NCBI GenBank assembly: GCA_019649035.1
Contig: BMAT01002211.1
Span: forward strand, 40,726-86,057
Origin: Elysia marginata
Lineage: Eukaryota; Mollusca; Gastropoda; Plakobranchidae
Direction: 5' to 3'
Length of the DNA: 45,332 nt
Positions 44,048 through 45,332 of the stretch are shown in pieces. The translations under genes and the position numbers were made by a program. The first letter of the stretch is position 1. Each line of letters begins with the position of its first letter. The notes beneath the pieces are model-generated. The model saw only the letters and a list, made by a program, of their open reading frames with translations. It had not been told where the DNA came from and ran no database searches.

Positions 44048-45332
44048 GTAAGGCAAGTAAAAAGTAATGTTGGCTTTGAAACAGGAACTAGTAAAAACAA
44101 ACAGCCTTTAATCCCCTATTTTCCGATGCTTGTGAAGTCACGCCAATGGCATGTATTGCAATCAGCGTGTGCATAGCTCAAAGAGCATTTTGACTACCTG
44201 GCAGACAACTCTATCACAGTGCTCTGAAACATCTGTAAAGCTGTGTAACCACACTTATGGCTTTGTTGGGGGAAAGATGTTGTGTCTCGAGTCAACAGTC
44301 AACATATTAAAAACTAAACAATCTCCCCCCCCCCCCCCCCACCTTGACTTGTATGTCATGCTGCCCTCCGAATAAGGCCACGAATTGCTGAAGAGTTCCC
44401 ATAAACACATTAGTGTCTTTATGGCTGGGGATGTTTTCACTGTTATCATACACATATTAATAATCGGCATACCTTCCCGTCGCAATCATAAAGTGTTTGA
44501 GTCTTACTTTTATTTTTATCCCCTTTAACCGAGTTCCTTGGTTCAATCTTTTGGGCAGTTTTAGGTCACACTCAAAGAAAATGCAGAGTTAATAAATACA
44601 ATATCCTGACAGCCTATTGGGAATCAATATAAAGCACAAAATTATCGCTCGTGGATGCAAGCATTGATTTCAAAGAGAAAGTTTCCAACCAGGAACGATA
44701 ATTTGCGCTCTAATCTCATTCCTAATAAGTTAATGGACTATGTACAGCTGTATGAATTTTATAGATAAACATTGTTATGATCTTGGGCACCAAACTCCTG
44801 AAAAACCACCGATAAAATTTAGCAGGGAATCAAATACGCCATGCATGCATGCACTTCCCGATTTCTTGAACATTTTATTTTCTTGTGTCTTGTTATGTAA
44901 GTGAATTATACGTTTCGATTTTTTTTTATCTGATGAAGGCGTAAAGCCGATAGCATATCTGTTTTATCTGTACTCTTAGAGCTGGAATATTTACCTTACT
45001 AAATGAATTTTAATTTTCTTGAACGGTTTCTTAACGTTTAACGTCCCCTAAGCTTGCTTTACGGTAAACTTATACGGAGAGAAAATTTCCGATTTCTTTG
45101 GACCACTGTGTAGACATATTTAAGCACTACACTCTATGGGAGGTGATTTGACAAAATAATTGCTAGCATAGCTGACAAGTTCATGTTGGAGACAATCATG
45201 GTATTCACCGCCGGCTTTCCAAGGGTTAGCGTATACGTCATTCTGTGTAAACATTTAACAATATACCTGTCTGGCATAAATCTTGTCTTTGATTTTTAAA
45301 AAATACGAACAAGGAAATTGCGGGTATTTCAG
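44048..45332. other. Intron 4 of the plus-strand gene, no further gene seen
   Basis: Holds a C-rich homopolymer run (44326-44340), a gcatgcatgcatgca palindromic stretch at ~44840 and otherwise unremarkable AT-rich sequence. It ends in the acceptor-like tttcag at the very last base. Confidence 0.6.

Overview
The window is animal nuclear DNA. It is AT-rich, its genes are split by many GT-AG introns, it carries long (TC)n, (GA)n and (TAG)n microsatellites, and it is full of small mobile elements, including tRNA-derived SINEs and short inverted-repeat elements. The gene structure and repeat style fit a lophotrochozoan, most likely a gastropod mollusc. That placement is an inference from overall style, not from a diagnostic marker. 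Two assembly gaps (N runs) are present.

Positions 1338-31903, minus strand: one complete gene, IFT140, a core subunit of intraflagellar transport complex A. I could follow the whole coding sequence through 30 coding exons from ATG to stop. All 29 introns are GT-AG, every junction phase agrees, and the exons sum to 4488 nt (1495 residues plus stop). The first ~700 residues are the WD40 beta-propeller half and the rest is the TPR-like helical half. The introns hold a ~48-bp minisatellite that copies the acceptor site of exon 28, a perfect-TIR TTAA element in intron 24, a second family of TTAA-flanked elements in introns 5, 10 and 17, a 1.47-kb inverted-repeat element in intron 3, SINEs in introns 5 and 28, and several short tandem duplications.

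Positions 31904-39326: a 7.4-kb divergent intergenic region between the IFT140 start and a gene on the plus strand. It contains (TC)n/(TCTG)n microsatellites, a diverged segmental duplication (33.4-34.2 kb versus 36.1-36.6 kb) with a small conserved reading frame, and the 3' end of a decayed non-LTR retrotransposon.

Positions 39327-45332, plus strand: the first four coding exons of a gene I do not recognise. It begins with a strongly acidic, then Pro/Ser-rich, probably disordered N-terminus with SH3-ligand-like PPLPPR/PPLPPK motifs. A possibly folded segment and an Arg/Ser-rich region follow. The gene runs off the right edge. Its introns hold a compound CAG/TAG microsatellite and several tRNA-derived SINEs, all in antisense orientation.

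No bacterial, viral, CRISPR or other defence system is present. The least ordinary signal is the tandem array of decoy 3' splice sites in front of IFT140 exon 28.
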